Source: JAGXFP01 sp039714535
GTDB lineage: Bacteria > Desulfobacterota > Desulfobulbia > Desulfobulbales > JAGXFP01
Direction of reading: 5' to 3'
DNA: 64,000 bases
NCBI GenBank assembly: GCA_039714535.1
Contig: JBDLJC010000005.1
Location: forward strand, 1 to 64,000
Shown: positions 1 to 7,987 of the stretch, piece by piece
Layout of the letters: each line of letters begins with the position of its first letter
Numbering within the stretch: the first letter of the stretch is position 1
Notes under the pieces: generated by a model
Told to the model about the DNA's origin: nothing
The model's input: only the letters and a program-made list of their open reading frames with translations
Databases searched by the model: none
Made by a program: the position numbers and the translations under genes

Positions 1-144
1 AAAACTACTCAGCGATACTGCCGGGTCTCAAATCGCAAGGTACAAAAGGATTATCACAAAGCAATGGATGCGGTGGTGAAAAGACAGCCAGTGGATTTTT
101 ATGAGAAAAGGATTGACAAACCCACAACATATGGTTTTGAATAG
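1..144 (+). CDS. tyrosine recombinase/integrase, C-terminal fragment (partial at window edge)
   Basis: Reading frame 1 is open from the first base to the TAG at 142-144 and gives 47 residues beginning KTTQRYCRVSNRKVQKDY. The stretch TTQRYxxVSN is the usual end of a phage or integron-type tyrosine recombinase, where the Tyr is the nucleophile that attacks DNA. The rest of the gene lies outside the window, so it cannot be said whether it is intact. A transposase scrap follows within 100 bases, which suggests a mobile-element graveyard at this edge. Family assignment rests on this short motif only. Confidence 0.6.
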   Translation, partial: KTTQRYCRVSNRKVQKDYHKAMDAVVKRQPVDFYEKRIDKPTTYGFE

Positions 145-216
145 ATAGCGTAACTATTTAATATAACTAGAAAAAACAGACTTTATTACGTATAGCTCTT
201 GAAATGCTTGAGAGTT

Positions 217-282
217 AACGAACGCCCTAATATGGCATTGGGAGGAATAACTCCCATTCAAAAACTGAATTTAGCAGCATAA
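217..282 (+). pseudogene. IS3-family transposase (OrfB) C-terminal remnant
   Basis: The 21 residues before the TAA at 280-282 read NERPNMALGGITPIQKLNLA-A, the typical C-terminus of IS3-group OrfB integrases (N-N-E-R-P-x-x-A-L-x-x-x-T-P). An in-frame TAG at 193-195 closes the frame upstream and there is no catalytic DDE core, so only the tail of an old insertion survives. It sits just after the recombinase fragment. Confidence 0.6.
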
Positions 283-341
283 CTTTCTACTTTTAACTCC
301 TGCTAAAAATGGGATGATTACTTTAACAGGGAGGATGAGGT

Positions 342-638
342 TTGTTAAAATTTTTCAGAAAATTTAGTATGGTTGAAGGGACTTCGTTGCTTGTCCTCCT
401 TTTTATAGCAATGCCAGCAAAATATAAATTTGGCTATGCCAATATTATTCCTGTTGTAGGGTGGACGCATGGACTACTCTGGCTAGCATATCTGATACTA
501 GCACTTTTTATAAGCCACAAGCGGGACTGGTCCGTGGGATTCTGCCTGCTGATCATCTTAGTATCTGTGACCCCATTCGCCTTTTTGTTTCTTGATCGGA
601 AGCTCACAAAAATAATTTCAGATGATGATAAATTTTAG
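342..638 (+). CDS. DUF3817 family small membrane protein
   Basis: This is a 98-residue protein starting at TTG 342, with GGGAGG about 8 bases upstream. The N-terminal signature FRKFSMVEGTSLLVLLFIAMP followed by KY and VGWTHG matches DUF3817, a family of about 90-100 residues with three membrane segments (here roughly 14-32, 42-58 and 65-85). The function of the family is unknown. The competing ATG at 335 is out of frame and runs into a stop after ten codons. It stands alone between mobile-element scraps and the opposite-strand SPL-like gene. Confidence 0.7.
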   Translation: MLKFFRKFSMVEGTSLLVLLFIAMPAKYKFGYANIIPVVGWTHGLLWLAYLILALFISHKRDWSVGFCLLIILVSVTPFAFLFLDRKLTKIISDDDKF

Positions 639-837
639 ATCAACAACACCAAAACGTTTAAATCCTATCCCCTGAGGCCGGACAAGTTAACATCTCTCCC
701 TAAATATTTGACTGACTTGATAATCTAACCTTTTATCGTTCTAGCTTTTATATGTTTCAGCAAAGATCGGTCATATGGAGAAAAGCGGGTTAAGGCGCCG
801 TTTGGCTCTTTTGCCTGAAAATATTTTATTCGATCTC

Positions 838-2001
838 TTACTCAACCAGGCCCGCCGCCCGGTCCAGCATGGTCGGCAGGCCCCCGTATTCTTCGGGGGT
901 GTAACCGAAAACCTCCTGCCAGATCTCGTCGCTCTCCATGCACATGTAGATGCAGGTGTTGGCGGCGGCGTACTTTTTTAATTCCTCATAGATAAGCTTG
1001 TACATCTCGACCCGCAGGGTCCGGAAGTAACGGAATTTATTGTCCAGTCCCAGGACGAATTCATTATAAAAGAATCTTGAATTGGGGAAACGGCTGGTGG
1101 CGATGTTCTTGAGGCTGGGCAGGAAGCGCAGGGCCCCCATGCTTATCCAGACGATGCTTTCCGCCGGTACACTCGCAAAGAGCTGTTTGATGGTCTGCCG
1201 ATAGCCCTCCCGCCAGCTGGGATGATGGATAATCGGGTCGAAATGAAAGGCCAGTTTATAGCCCATTTTGGCGCATTCCGCCGCGGCGGTTAAACGCTGG
1301 TCGAGACTGGCGGTTTTCAGTTCTTCCTTCTGCATGATCGGCGGACTGTTCAGACTCCAGGCGACGATGGTGCGGCCATTGTGCTCAAGATTCTTCAGAT
1401 TTTCGATATAGTCGGTCTTGGTCTTCAGCTCCAGCACCGCCTTGGGTTTGTCCCGGATGAAACTGACCAGATCCCGGCTCAGGTGAGTGAGGCTGTCCAG
1501 GGCCAGACTGTCGGTGAATTCGCCGGTGCCGATCCGCCAGACCCGGTCTGGTTCGGCATCGAAAGCCTCGGTTAATTCGCGGAAGAGGTCATCGGTGTTT
1601 ACGAAAAAAGAGAGCCAGGGGTTGTTCAGGTAGGCCTGCAGAATGCAGTACACGCACTCCATTGGACAGTTCATGCCGATATTTAAAACTTGATAATCGC
1701 AACAGCGGTATTCACGGGTGGCCGGGCACGCCTTCAAAAAGCGACCCCGGTTGCGGCCGAGGAGCAGGGTCTGTTTGCCCTTGGTCAAGCCGGTGGCAAA
1801 GTCTTTGTCGATGCCAAGCTGCTCTTGATCAAACATCTCATTGTCGGCCACGATTTCGGTCGGGATATCGCCGAGTCGGGCAAGAATACGCTGGGTGTGA
1901 GGTTCATCGACGACACCCTGTTCGACCAGCACGCGCCTGATCTGACCGATTGGGCCACGGGCCGGGTCGTAACCGTAGGCAGTGGATTTTTCATTGATCA
2001 T
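838..2001 (-). CDS. SPL-family (spore photoproduct lyase-like) radical SAM protein
   Basis: The protein belongs to the SPL/KamA-like radical SAM group that uses a 4Fe-4S cluster and S-adenosylmethionine. The cluster motif C-x3-C-x2-C is in GMNCPMECVYC near residue 112, followed by LQAYLNNP as in SplB proteins. GTGEFTDSLALD and LNSPPI, typical of this family, also occur. True spore photoproduct lyase repairs UV thymine dimers in endospores; in this presumed non-sporulating Gram-negative the substrate is unknown. The frame also opens further upstream at a TTG (2040); I prefer ATG 2001, giving 387 residues, but neither has a good ribosome binding site. It is transcribed alone, divergent from the cytochrome c/porin pair. 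Confidence 0.8.
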   Translation of the reverse strand: MINEKSTAYGYDPARGPIGQIRRVLVEQGVVDEPHTQRILARLGDIPTEIVADNEMFDQEQLGIDKDFATGLTKGKQTLLLGRNRGRFLKACPATREYRCCDYQVLNIGMNCPMECVYCILQAYLNNPWLSFFVNTDDLFRELTEAFDAEPDRVWRIGTGEFTDSLALDSLTHLSRDLVSFIRDKPKAVLELKTKTDYIENLKNLEHNGRTIVAWSLNSPPIMQKEELKTASLDQRLTAAAECAKMGYKLAFHFDPIIHHPSWREGYRQTIKQLFASVPAESIVWISMGALRFLPSLKNIATSRFPNSRFFYNEFVLGLDNKFRYFRTLRVEMYKLIYEELKKYAAANTCIYMCMESDEIWQEVFGYTPEEYGGLPTMLDRAAGLVE

Positions 2002-2530
2002 GGGCCAAGAGAATACCTCAACTGTTCCAGCTGGCAACAAATTTTAATAGCAGAATTTATTCGGCAAAATATTTTCGGGAGTAATAAGTTTTTGTTTGCG
2101 GTCATGGCGCAATGTGCCTCGCTACTTTTTTTGTTTGACCCAGCAAGTCAAAAAATGATGTCATATTACATTTTGTCGGTTGACGGCTGACCATCGTAAG
2201 TAGTCTTGTTTAAGGCCCGACGAAATAACATGGATGGAAAACCGAGCACATAGGGTACGTAACTTGTGCCGTCCTCATTGCGAGACCGACCATAACCTAT
2301 GATAAACCAGATAATATTTTGCAAAGATGTTACTAAAATAAAAAATCTAACAAAAACAGCCTATTAGTAGTGGAAAAAAATATCAATCGAAAGTAATATA
2401 GTAAACCATTAAATGGCGGCAGGTTTTGTCTGTCTCCGGGAGTTTCTGGAAAGACAAATGATAACGGTAGGTTATCTATCGTTGTAAGATAATTTTTTTA
2501 AAACTAAAATAGTAAGGTAGGGGGTACATC
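2002..2530. other. intergenic region with leader-like hairpins
   Basis: No supported gene. The region lies between the divergent SPL-like gene and the cytochrome c gene and must hold both promoters. Two hairpins precede the cytochrome: TTTGTCT/AGACAAA (2425-2431 and 2452-2458), and TTATCT/AGATAA (2472-2477 and 2487-2492) followed directly by seven T. The second resembles a weak terminator only about 30 bases ahead of the TTG start. I see no match to a known riboswitch core. Confidence 0.4.
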
Positions 2531-2836
2531 TTGAAAAAAGTTTCAATTTTTCTCGTGGCTTTTTCCTGGTTGGCCTTGATAACGTTCGCCTGGGCTGATG
2601 ATGGTGGCGAGGCCCTATTCAAGGCGCAGTGCGGAGCGTGTCATATGAGGGGAGGTGCGGCCGCACCTGTAAATCCCGGCGATAAGGCTGCCAGGGTATG
2701 GGTGAAATACTTCAAGCGTCAGCGTCATCCTGTGGAGCTCAACGTCTCTGAAGGGAAGATGGACTTGATTATCGAATATCTTGAGAACCATGCCGCCGAT
2801 AGTGATCAACCCCAGATGCTGGCGATACCCAAATGA
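2531..2836 (+). CDS. monoheme class I cytochrome c, periplasmic
   Basis: This is a 101-residue exported protein starting at TTG 2531, with a signal peptide of about 22 residues ending near FAWA-DD. One heme c motif, CGACH, lies near residue 35; the family expects a distal Met ligand, and M43 or a Met near the C-terminus could serve. It overlaps the longest reading of the porin frame, so the two are probably co-transcribed. It probably transfers electrons in the periplasm; the partner is unknown. Heme attachment would use the ResB/CcsA pair encoded at 11.2-13.4 kb. Confidence 0.8.
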   Translation: MKKVSIFLVAFSWLALITFAWADDGGEALFKAQCGACHMRGGAAAPVNPGDKAARVWVKYFKRQRHPVELNVSEGKMDLIIEYLENHAADSDQPQMLAIPK

Positions 2837-2880
2837 AATTAACTCACTCTCAGAGAATTTTTATAGCAGGAGGAAATAAC

Positions 2881-4662
2881 GTGAGAAGAATGCTGATTGC
2901 GATGGCGGTGCTGCTGGTCTGGCCTTGTACCGGTTTTGCTGCAGAATTGATGGTGAAGGTGCCGGTTGGCGAATACCGTGAGACCAGGAACAAGCTCGAT
3001 GATTTGCAAAGGCAGATCGATGCAATGGCGGGTAAGCCCCTTAAGCCCCGGACTGTTGCCGCTAAGACCCCGGTTGGTGACAGCCGTGAGACCAAGAATA
3101 AGCTCAAAGAGTTACAAAGGCAGATAGATGCGCTTGAGGGTAAGATTGCTAAGACCCCGGCGGTTGCTGTTAAGAAAGGGGAGGTTGCTGCTAAGGCCCC
3201 GGTGGGTGATATAAAATATTCCGATACCAAACTCAGGAGGTTGAATCGGGATATCTCTGAGATCTATGATACCCTGGACGAAGTTGAAACAGCCGCGCTG
3301 CTGGACCGGATCAATTTAGGCGCCGAAGTCAGGGTCCGGATGGATAACTATCAGGTGAAGAATTATCAGCCGATGTATGTTGATTTTACTCCTGGGTCGC
3401 CGACCTTTGGTAACTGGTTGGTGGGTACCAATATGGTTCCAATGTATCCTGCGGGAGCAGCAGCCACTCCTTTTATAGAAAACGAGCGCAATGATTCCAA
3501 TTGGAGCAGCCGCTTCCGGATCAATATGGATGGTGATGTTTCCAAGACCATCAAGTTTGCCGCTCGTCTTGCCCTCCAGAAGAATTGGGCCGACTCGATG
3601 GGTGTTTTTATGTCTACCGATAATAATCGGGCCCATGCCTCGGACGGTACGACTAATCTGAAGGTCGATCGATTCTATATCGATTGGACACCGAAGTTCT
3701 TTACGCCGCTCAGTATCAGTTTTGGCCGGTTGCCTACTTCGGATGGACCGCCCCTTGAGTTCAAGGAGGCCCGGCAGCGCCAGTCGATCTATCCGGCCCT
3801 GATCTTCGACGGCGAGCCGGACGGGATCGTCGCCACCGCCGGGCTTGAGCGTTACATCAGTCTGAAAAATTCCGGGCTGCGGTTTTTCTATGCGATGGCT
3901 ACCCAGTATGATGCCGATCATCTCTCTATGAATTATATGGATAGTGTTACAAACGATCTATACCAAGACAACCGGGTTCAGGCCGTATTTTTTGAAACGG
4001 AGTTGCCGGCCCTGCGTGACAGTCTCCTGGTTTTAAGCTACGTCCCGGCCAAGCATATTCTGATGCAGAGCCCCTATTCATCAGTCGGTGCTGCTGAGTC
4101 TGTCGATAATCTCGGTGATATCACCCTCTACGGCGCTCATCTTCAGCTACCCAACCTCTTTGGTTCTGGGCTGGATTTCTTTGCCTCATACGGCCAGAAC
4201 CGGAATAAGCCTAGTGGCAACACCATTGATTTCGCCGGGGTAAATTTCGGACTCTTCAGCTCCAGCGGCAACACTCCGCTTGATGCTGATAGCGCCACGA
4301 CTGAAACGACGACTGGCTGGGCCTGGTATACCGGTTTCCGCTATGAGCTACCGGTCTCTGTCCTCAACCGGCCCAAGCTTGGCTTTGAGTACAATCGGGG
4401 TAATAAGTACTGGTTCAGCTTTACCCCCGGCGCCTCGGAAATATTTAACCGGCTGGCGACCCGTGGTGAAGCCTTTGATGTTTACTATATTCAGCCCTTT
4501 AATAAGAATCTCTTTCTCAGGACCGGATATACCAAGATTGTCTATGAGGCCACCGGCTCGGGAATGCCTTTCGGACCACCCATGGAGTATGTCAAGGACA
4601 TGATGATGCCGGAAGAACCGGAGTTCCATAACTTCTACATCCTGCTTGATAGCCGCTTCTAG
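2881..4662 (+). CDS. DUF3373 family outer-membrane porin
   Basis: The protein has about 593 residues with a signal peptide (MRRMLIAMAVLLVWPCTGFAA), a coiled-coil N-terminal region and a long beta-strand-rich domain ending in an aromatic residue (NFYILLDSRF), as outer-membrane barrels do. The barrel part matches DUF3373, common in Geobacter-like and Desulfo- bacteria. I chose GTG 2881 because AGGAGG lies seven bases upstream; the frame extends back to ATG 2833, but that gives a poor signal peptide. Residues about 23-115 contain three diverged copies of a PVG-x-x-R-E-T-x-N-K-L-x-x-L-Q-R-Q-I-D unit, a probable trimerising coiled coil. Substrate unknown. Confidence 0.8.
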   Translation: MRRMLIAMAVLLVWPCTGFAAELMVKVPVGEYRETRNKLDDLQRQIDAMAGKPLKPRTVAAKTPVGDSRETKNKLKELQRQIDALEGKIAKTPAVAVKKGEVAAKAPVGDIKYSDTKLRRLNRDISEIYDTLDEVETAALLDRINLGAEVRVRMDNYQVKNYQPMYVDFTPGSPTFGNWLVGTNMVPMYPAGAAATPFIENERNDSNWSSRFRINMDGDVSKTIKFAARLALQKNWADSMGVFMSTDNNRAHASDGTTNLKVDRFYIDWTPKFFTPLSISFGRLPTSDGPPLEFKEARQRQSIYPALIFDGEPDGIVATAGLERYISLKNSGLRFFYAMATQYDADHLSMNYMDSVTNDLYQDNRVQAVFFETELPALRDSLLVLSYVPAKHILMQSPYSSVGAAESVDNLGDITLYGAHLQLPNLFGSGLDFFASYGQNRNKPSGNTIDFAGVNFGLFSSSGNTPLDADSATTETTTGWAWYTGFRYELPVSVLNRPKLGFEYNRGNKYWFSFTPGASEIFNRLATRGEAFDVYYIQPFNKNLFLRTGYTKIVYEATGSGMPFGPPMEYVKDMMMPEEPEFHNFYILLDSRF

Positions 4663-4707
4663 TGATGACCTGACCCGTATTGGTCTGGTGGTTGGTCAGC
4701 AATGAGA

Positions 4708-4742
4708 AATCCATGTCCCCTCTGGGGCGTGGATTTTTTTTT
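4708..4742 (+). terminator. rho-independent terminator after the porin gene
   Basis: AATCCATG-TCCCC-TCT-GGGG-CGTGGATT forms a stem of about 12 pairs with one bulged T, followed by a run of nine T. It ends the cytochrome c/porin transcript before ispG. Confidence 0.8.
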
Positions 4743-4849
4743 GCCTGGAGCTAGGTGGAAATTTGATCCATGCTTTTGGGTGCAAGAATTGGGGTAAACG
4801 GTTATAGTCGCGGCTGATTACCGGTGGAGAGGCGGCTGAAAATACTGAC

Positions 4850-5929
4850 ATGAATATCGAACGAAAAAATACCAGACAGGTGCTGGTCGGAGATGTACCG
4901 GTTGGCGGTGGCGCCCCCATTGCGGTGCAGTCCATGACCAATACCGATACCCGCGATGTCGATACCACCGTGGCCCAGATAAAAAGGCTTGAGGCGGTGG
5001 GCTGCGAAATCATCCGGGTGGCGGTGCTGGATGTGGAGGCGGCTGAGGCGATTAAGGCCATCCGGGCCCAGATTTCGATCCCATTGATCGCTGATATCCA
5101 TTTTGATTCCCGTCTGGCGGTGGCGGCCATGGAACATGGCGCCCAGGGGATCAGGATCAACCCCGGTAATATTGGGGGTCTGGCTAAACTTTCCCGGGTG
5201 GTTGAGGCGGCCAAGGCCCATCAGGTCTCGATTCGGGTCGGAGTGAATTCCGGCTCGGTTGAGCAGGATATCCTGGCCCGTTATGGTCATCCCACCCCTG
5301 CCGCTCTGGTTGAGAGTGCGCTGCGTAATATCGCGCTGTTGGAAAAGATGGATTTTCGGGAGATCAAGGTTTCGATCAAATCATCCGATGCGATGACAAC
5401 AATCGATGCCTATCGGCAGTTATCTGCCGCCTGTGATTACCCCCTCCATTTAGGGGTAACCGAGGCTGGCGGTTTGATTGCCGGGACGGTAAAGTCCAGT
5501 GTTGCCCTCGGCATCCTTTTTGCCGAGGGAATCGGAGATACAATGCGGATTTCCCTGACCCGTGATCCGATCGAGGAGATTAAAGTGGCCTATGAGTTGT
5601 TGCGCTCCCTGCACATCAGGCAGCGAGGGCCGGAACTTATCTCCTGCCCGACCTGCGGGCGCTGTCAGGTTGATCTGTTTGGTCTGGCCGAGAAGGTTGA
5701 GAAACATGTCCAGGCTATCGAGACCCCCTTGAAGGTTGCGGTTATGGGTTGTGTGGTCAATGGTCCGGGGGAGGCCCGCGAGGCAGACCTGGGCTTGGCC
5801 GGTGGTAACGGGGTCGGGATTATCTTCAAGAAGGGCGAGATCTTTCGGAAGGTTCCTGAGGCAGAGTTGCTGGAGGTTTTTATCGCCGAGTTGGATCAGA
5901 TGGTGGCAGAGAAGAAGCAGGGGAAGTGA
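4850..5929 (+). CDS. ispG: 4-hydroxy-3-methylbut-2-en-1-yl diphosphate synthase (IspG/GcpE)
   Basis: IspG catalyses the penultimate step of the MEP isoprenoid pathway, reducing methylerythritol cyclodiphosphate to HMBPP with a 4Fe-4S cluster. The 359-residue protein is full length for the bacterial form: an N-terminal TIM barrel (IAVQSMTNTDTRDV, residues 24-37) and a C-terminal cluster domain with Cys266 and Cys269 (SCPTCGRC) and Cys301 in CVVNGPGEA, where the Glu is the fourth ligand. It is the first gene of an ispG-proS-relA-like run on the plus strand. Confidence 0.95.
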   Translation: MNIERKNTRQVLVGDVPVGGGAPIAVQSMTNTDTRDVDTTVAQIKRLEAVGCEIIRVAVLDVEAAEAIKAIRAQISIPLIADIHFDSRLAVAAMEHGAQGIRINPGNIGGLAKLSRVVEAAKAHQVSIRVGVNSGSVEQDILARYGHPTPAALVESALRNIALLEKMDFREIKVSIKSSDAMTTIDAYRQLSAACDYPLHLGVTEAGGLIAGTVKSSVALGILFAEGIGDTMRISLTRDPIEEIKVAYELLRSLHIRQRGPELISCPTCGRCQVDLFGLAEKVEKHVQAIETPLKVAVMGCVVNGPGEAREADLGLAGGNGVGIIFKKGEIFRKVPEAELLEVFIAELDQMVAEKKQGK

Positions 5930-6045
5930 CTTCTTGCCAGCAAGCTGACGCGAATCGGTTTCCTTTTTCGATGTTCAATGGCGGAGTCTTCGATACCCAG
6001 ATGTTCACTTACATAATATATTAAGAATCAAAACAGGAATACATC

Positions 6046-7782
6046 ATGCGTTTTTCACAATTGTTATTGCCGACCTTGAAGGAAAATCCCGCTGAGGCCG
6101 AGGTCATAAGCCACCGCTTGTTGCTGCGGGCCGGTTTCATTCGGAAACTTGCCTCGGGTATTTACTCATACCTGCCCCTTGGCCTGGCTGCTATTCGCAA
6201 GGTTGAACAGATCGTCCGCGAGGAGATGAACCGGGCGGGCGCCCAGGAACTTTTACTGCCGGTGGTTCAGCCTGCCGATCTTTGGCTTGAGTCGGGCCGC
6301 TGGCTTAAATATGGCCCCGAATTATTGCGCTTCCAAGACCGGCATAATCGTGAAAGTTGCCTGGGGCCGACCCATGAAGAGGTGATAACCGATCTGGTCC
6401 GGATGAATATTCACTCCTATCGGAGCCTGCCCCTGAATCTGTATCAGATTCAGACCAAGTTTCGGGATGAGATCAGACCGCGTTTCGGTTTGATGCGGGG
6501 TCGTGAATTTATCATGAAAGACGCCTATAGTTTTGATCTTGACGAAGATGGCGCCAATGTTGCCTATCAAAATATGTCTGATGCCTATCATCGGATATTC
6601 AAGCGCTGCGGGTTGTCGTTTCGGGCGGTTGAGGCCGATACCGGCACCATTGGCGGCAATTTCTCCCATGAGTTCATGGTCCTGGCCGATACCGGCGAGG
6701 ATACCCTGGCGATCTGTAAGGCCAAGGGTAGTGGCTGTGATTATGCCGCCAATCTGGAGAAGGCGGCCGGGGCCGCGCCTAAGGAGCCTGCCCAGCAAGT
6801 TGAGCTGCTGCCCCTGGAGAAGGTTGAAACCCCCGGCAAGCGTAAGGTTGTCGCGGTAACCGCCTTTCTGGATATTTCGCCGAAACAGCTCGTTAAAACC
6901 ATGGTTTATATGGCCGATGGCAAACCGGTGGCGGTTCTGGTTCGTGGTGATCATGAGGTTCAGGAGGTCAAGCTCAAAAACATGTTGGGTGCGGTCGATG
7001 TTGAACTGGCCGACGATCAACAGATCTATGATGCCACTGGAGTACCCAGTGGTTATCTGGGGCCGGTTGGCATAAAAATTCGGGTGGTGGCCGACCGGGA
7101 GATTGAGGTGATGCGTAACTTTGCGATTGGCGGTGGGGAAAAGAATTATCACCTGCTGAACGCCAATCTGGGCCGTGATTTCGAGGTCGAACAGATCGGT
7201 GATCTCCGTGAAGTAACAAGTGATGACCTCTGCCCGCTCTGCAGTGGTGAGCTGGAATTTACCAAGGGCATTGAGGTCGGTCATATCTTTAAGCTGGGCA
7301 CCAATTACAGCGAGGCCCTCAATGCGACCTATTCTGATAAAGACGGCCAGGAAAAACATTTTGTGATGGGTTGTTACGGGATCGGGGTCAGTCGGATCGT
7401 GGCGGCGGCTATTGAACAGAACCATGACGATGATGGGATTGTCTTCCCGCTGCCGCTGGCGCCTTTTCAGGTGGTGGTCCTTAATCTCTCGCCTAATGAC
7501 CCAGAAATTTCCGGCGCGGCTGAGACCGTTTATCGGGGGCTGCAGAAACATGGCCTTGAAGTACTGCTGGATGACCGGGACGAGCGTCCCGGTATTAAGT
7601 TCAAAGATGCTGATCTAGTGGGAATCCCTTATCGGGTTACGGTGGGCAAGGGCTTCGCCAAGGACGGTACGGTTGAGCTCAGGACCCGGCGCGATGGTCA
7701 AACCGTCAGCCTGTCCCTTGGTGAGATTGTCGCCTATCTTACCGGCAAGATTAATGATGAGATGGCCGCTTTGATCAAGTGA
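6046..7782 (+). CDS. proS: prolyl-tRNA synthetase
   Basis: Class II aminoacyl-tRNA synthetase that charges tRNA-Pro. Its 578 residues and architecture are those of the bacterial ProS type: catalytic motifs 1-3 (FRDEIRPRFGLMRGREF as motif 2; GCYGIGVSR as motif 3), an inserted YbaK-like editing domain (about residues 230-400) and a C-terminal anticodon-binding domain (PFQVVVLNLS). AGGA stands about eight bases before the ATG. It follows ispG by about 115 bases and probably shares its transcript. Confidence 0.97.
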   Translation: MRFSQLLLPTLKENPAEAEVISHRLLLRAGFIRKLASGIYSYLPLGLAAIRKVEQIVREEMNRAGAQELLLPVVQPADLWLESGRWLKYGPELLRFQDRHNRESCLGPTHEEVITDLVRMNIHSYRSLPLNLYQIQTKFRDEIRPRFGLMRGREFIMKDAYSFDLDEDGANVAYQNMSDAYHRIFKRCGLSFRAVEADTGTIGGNFSHEFMVLADTGEDTLAICKAKGSGCDYAANLEKAAGAAPKEPAQQVELLPLEKVETPGKRKVVAVTAFLDISPKQLVKTMVYMADGKPVAVLVRGDHEVQEVKLKNMLGAVDVELADDQQIYDATGVPSGYLGPVGIKIRVVADREIEVMRNFAIGGGEKNYHLLNANLGRDFEVEQIGDLREVTSDDLCPLCSGELEFTKGIEVGHIFKLGTNYSEALNATYSDKDGQEKHFVMGCYGIGVSRIVAAAIEQNHDDDGIVFPLPLAPFQVVVLNLSPNDPEISGAAETVYRGLQKHGLEVLLDDRDERPGIKFKDADLVGIPYRVTVGKGFAKDGTVELRTRRDGQTVSLSLGEIVAYLTGKINDEMAALIK

Positions 7783-7987
7783 GTTTGGCGATTGAAGGGG
7801 GAAGGCAGGAGGCAGGAGCCAGAACAACTGACTCTGACGAGTTTATTTCGCAGGCTCGCTTGCCTGAATCCTCTGTCTTGAATGTAAAAAGATCTGCTTA
7901 GCTCAAAACTGAGAATAATCTCGTAATTACCAGACGATAAAATAACTAGCGAAGTTGAGTTTGTAATTTACCTGGGCGTAATAGCTG

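Noticed and set aside
1690..2190. 166-codon plus-strand frame overlapping the SPL-like gene
   Set aside because: Antisense to a well-supported radical SAM gene; no family match seen.
2425..2530. c-di-GMP (GEMM) riboswitch ahead of the cytochrome c gene
   Set aside because: The conserved GEMM core and tetraloop receptor words are not present; only generic hairpins are seen.
6322..7551. 409-codon minus-strand frame opposite proS
   Set aside because: Shadow of proS with low-complexity, His/Ile-rich composition and no family features.
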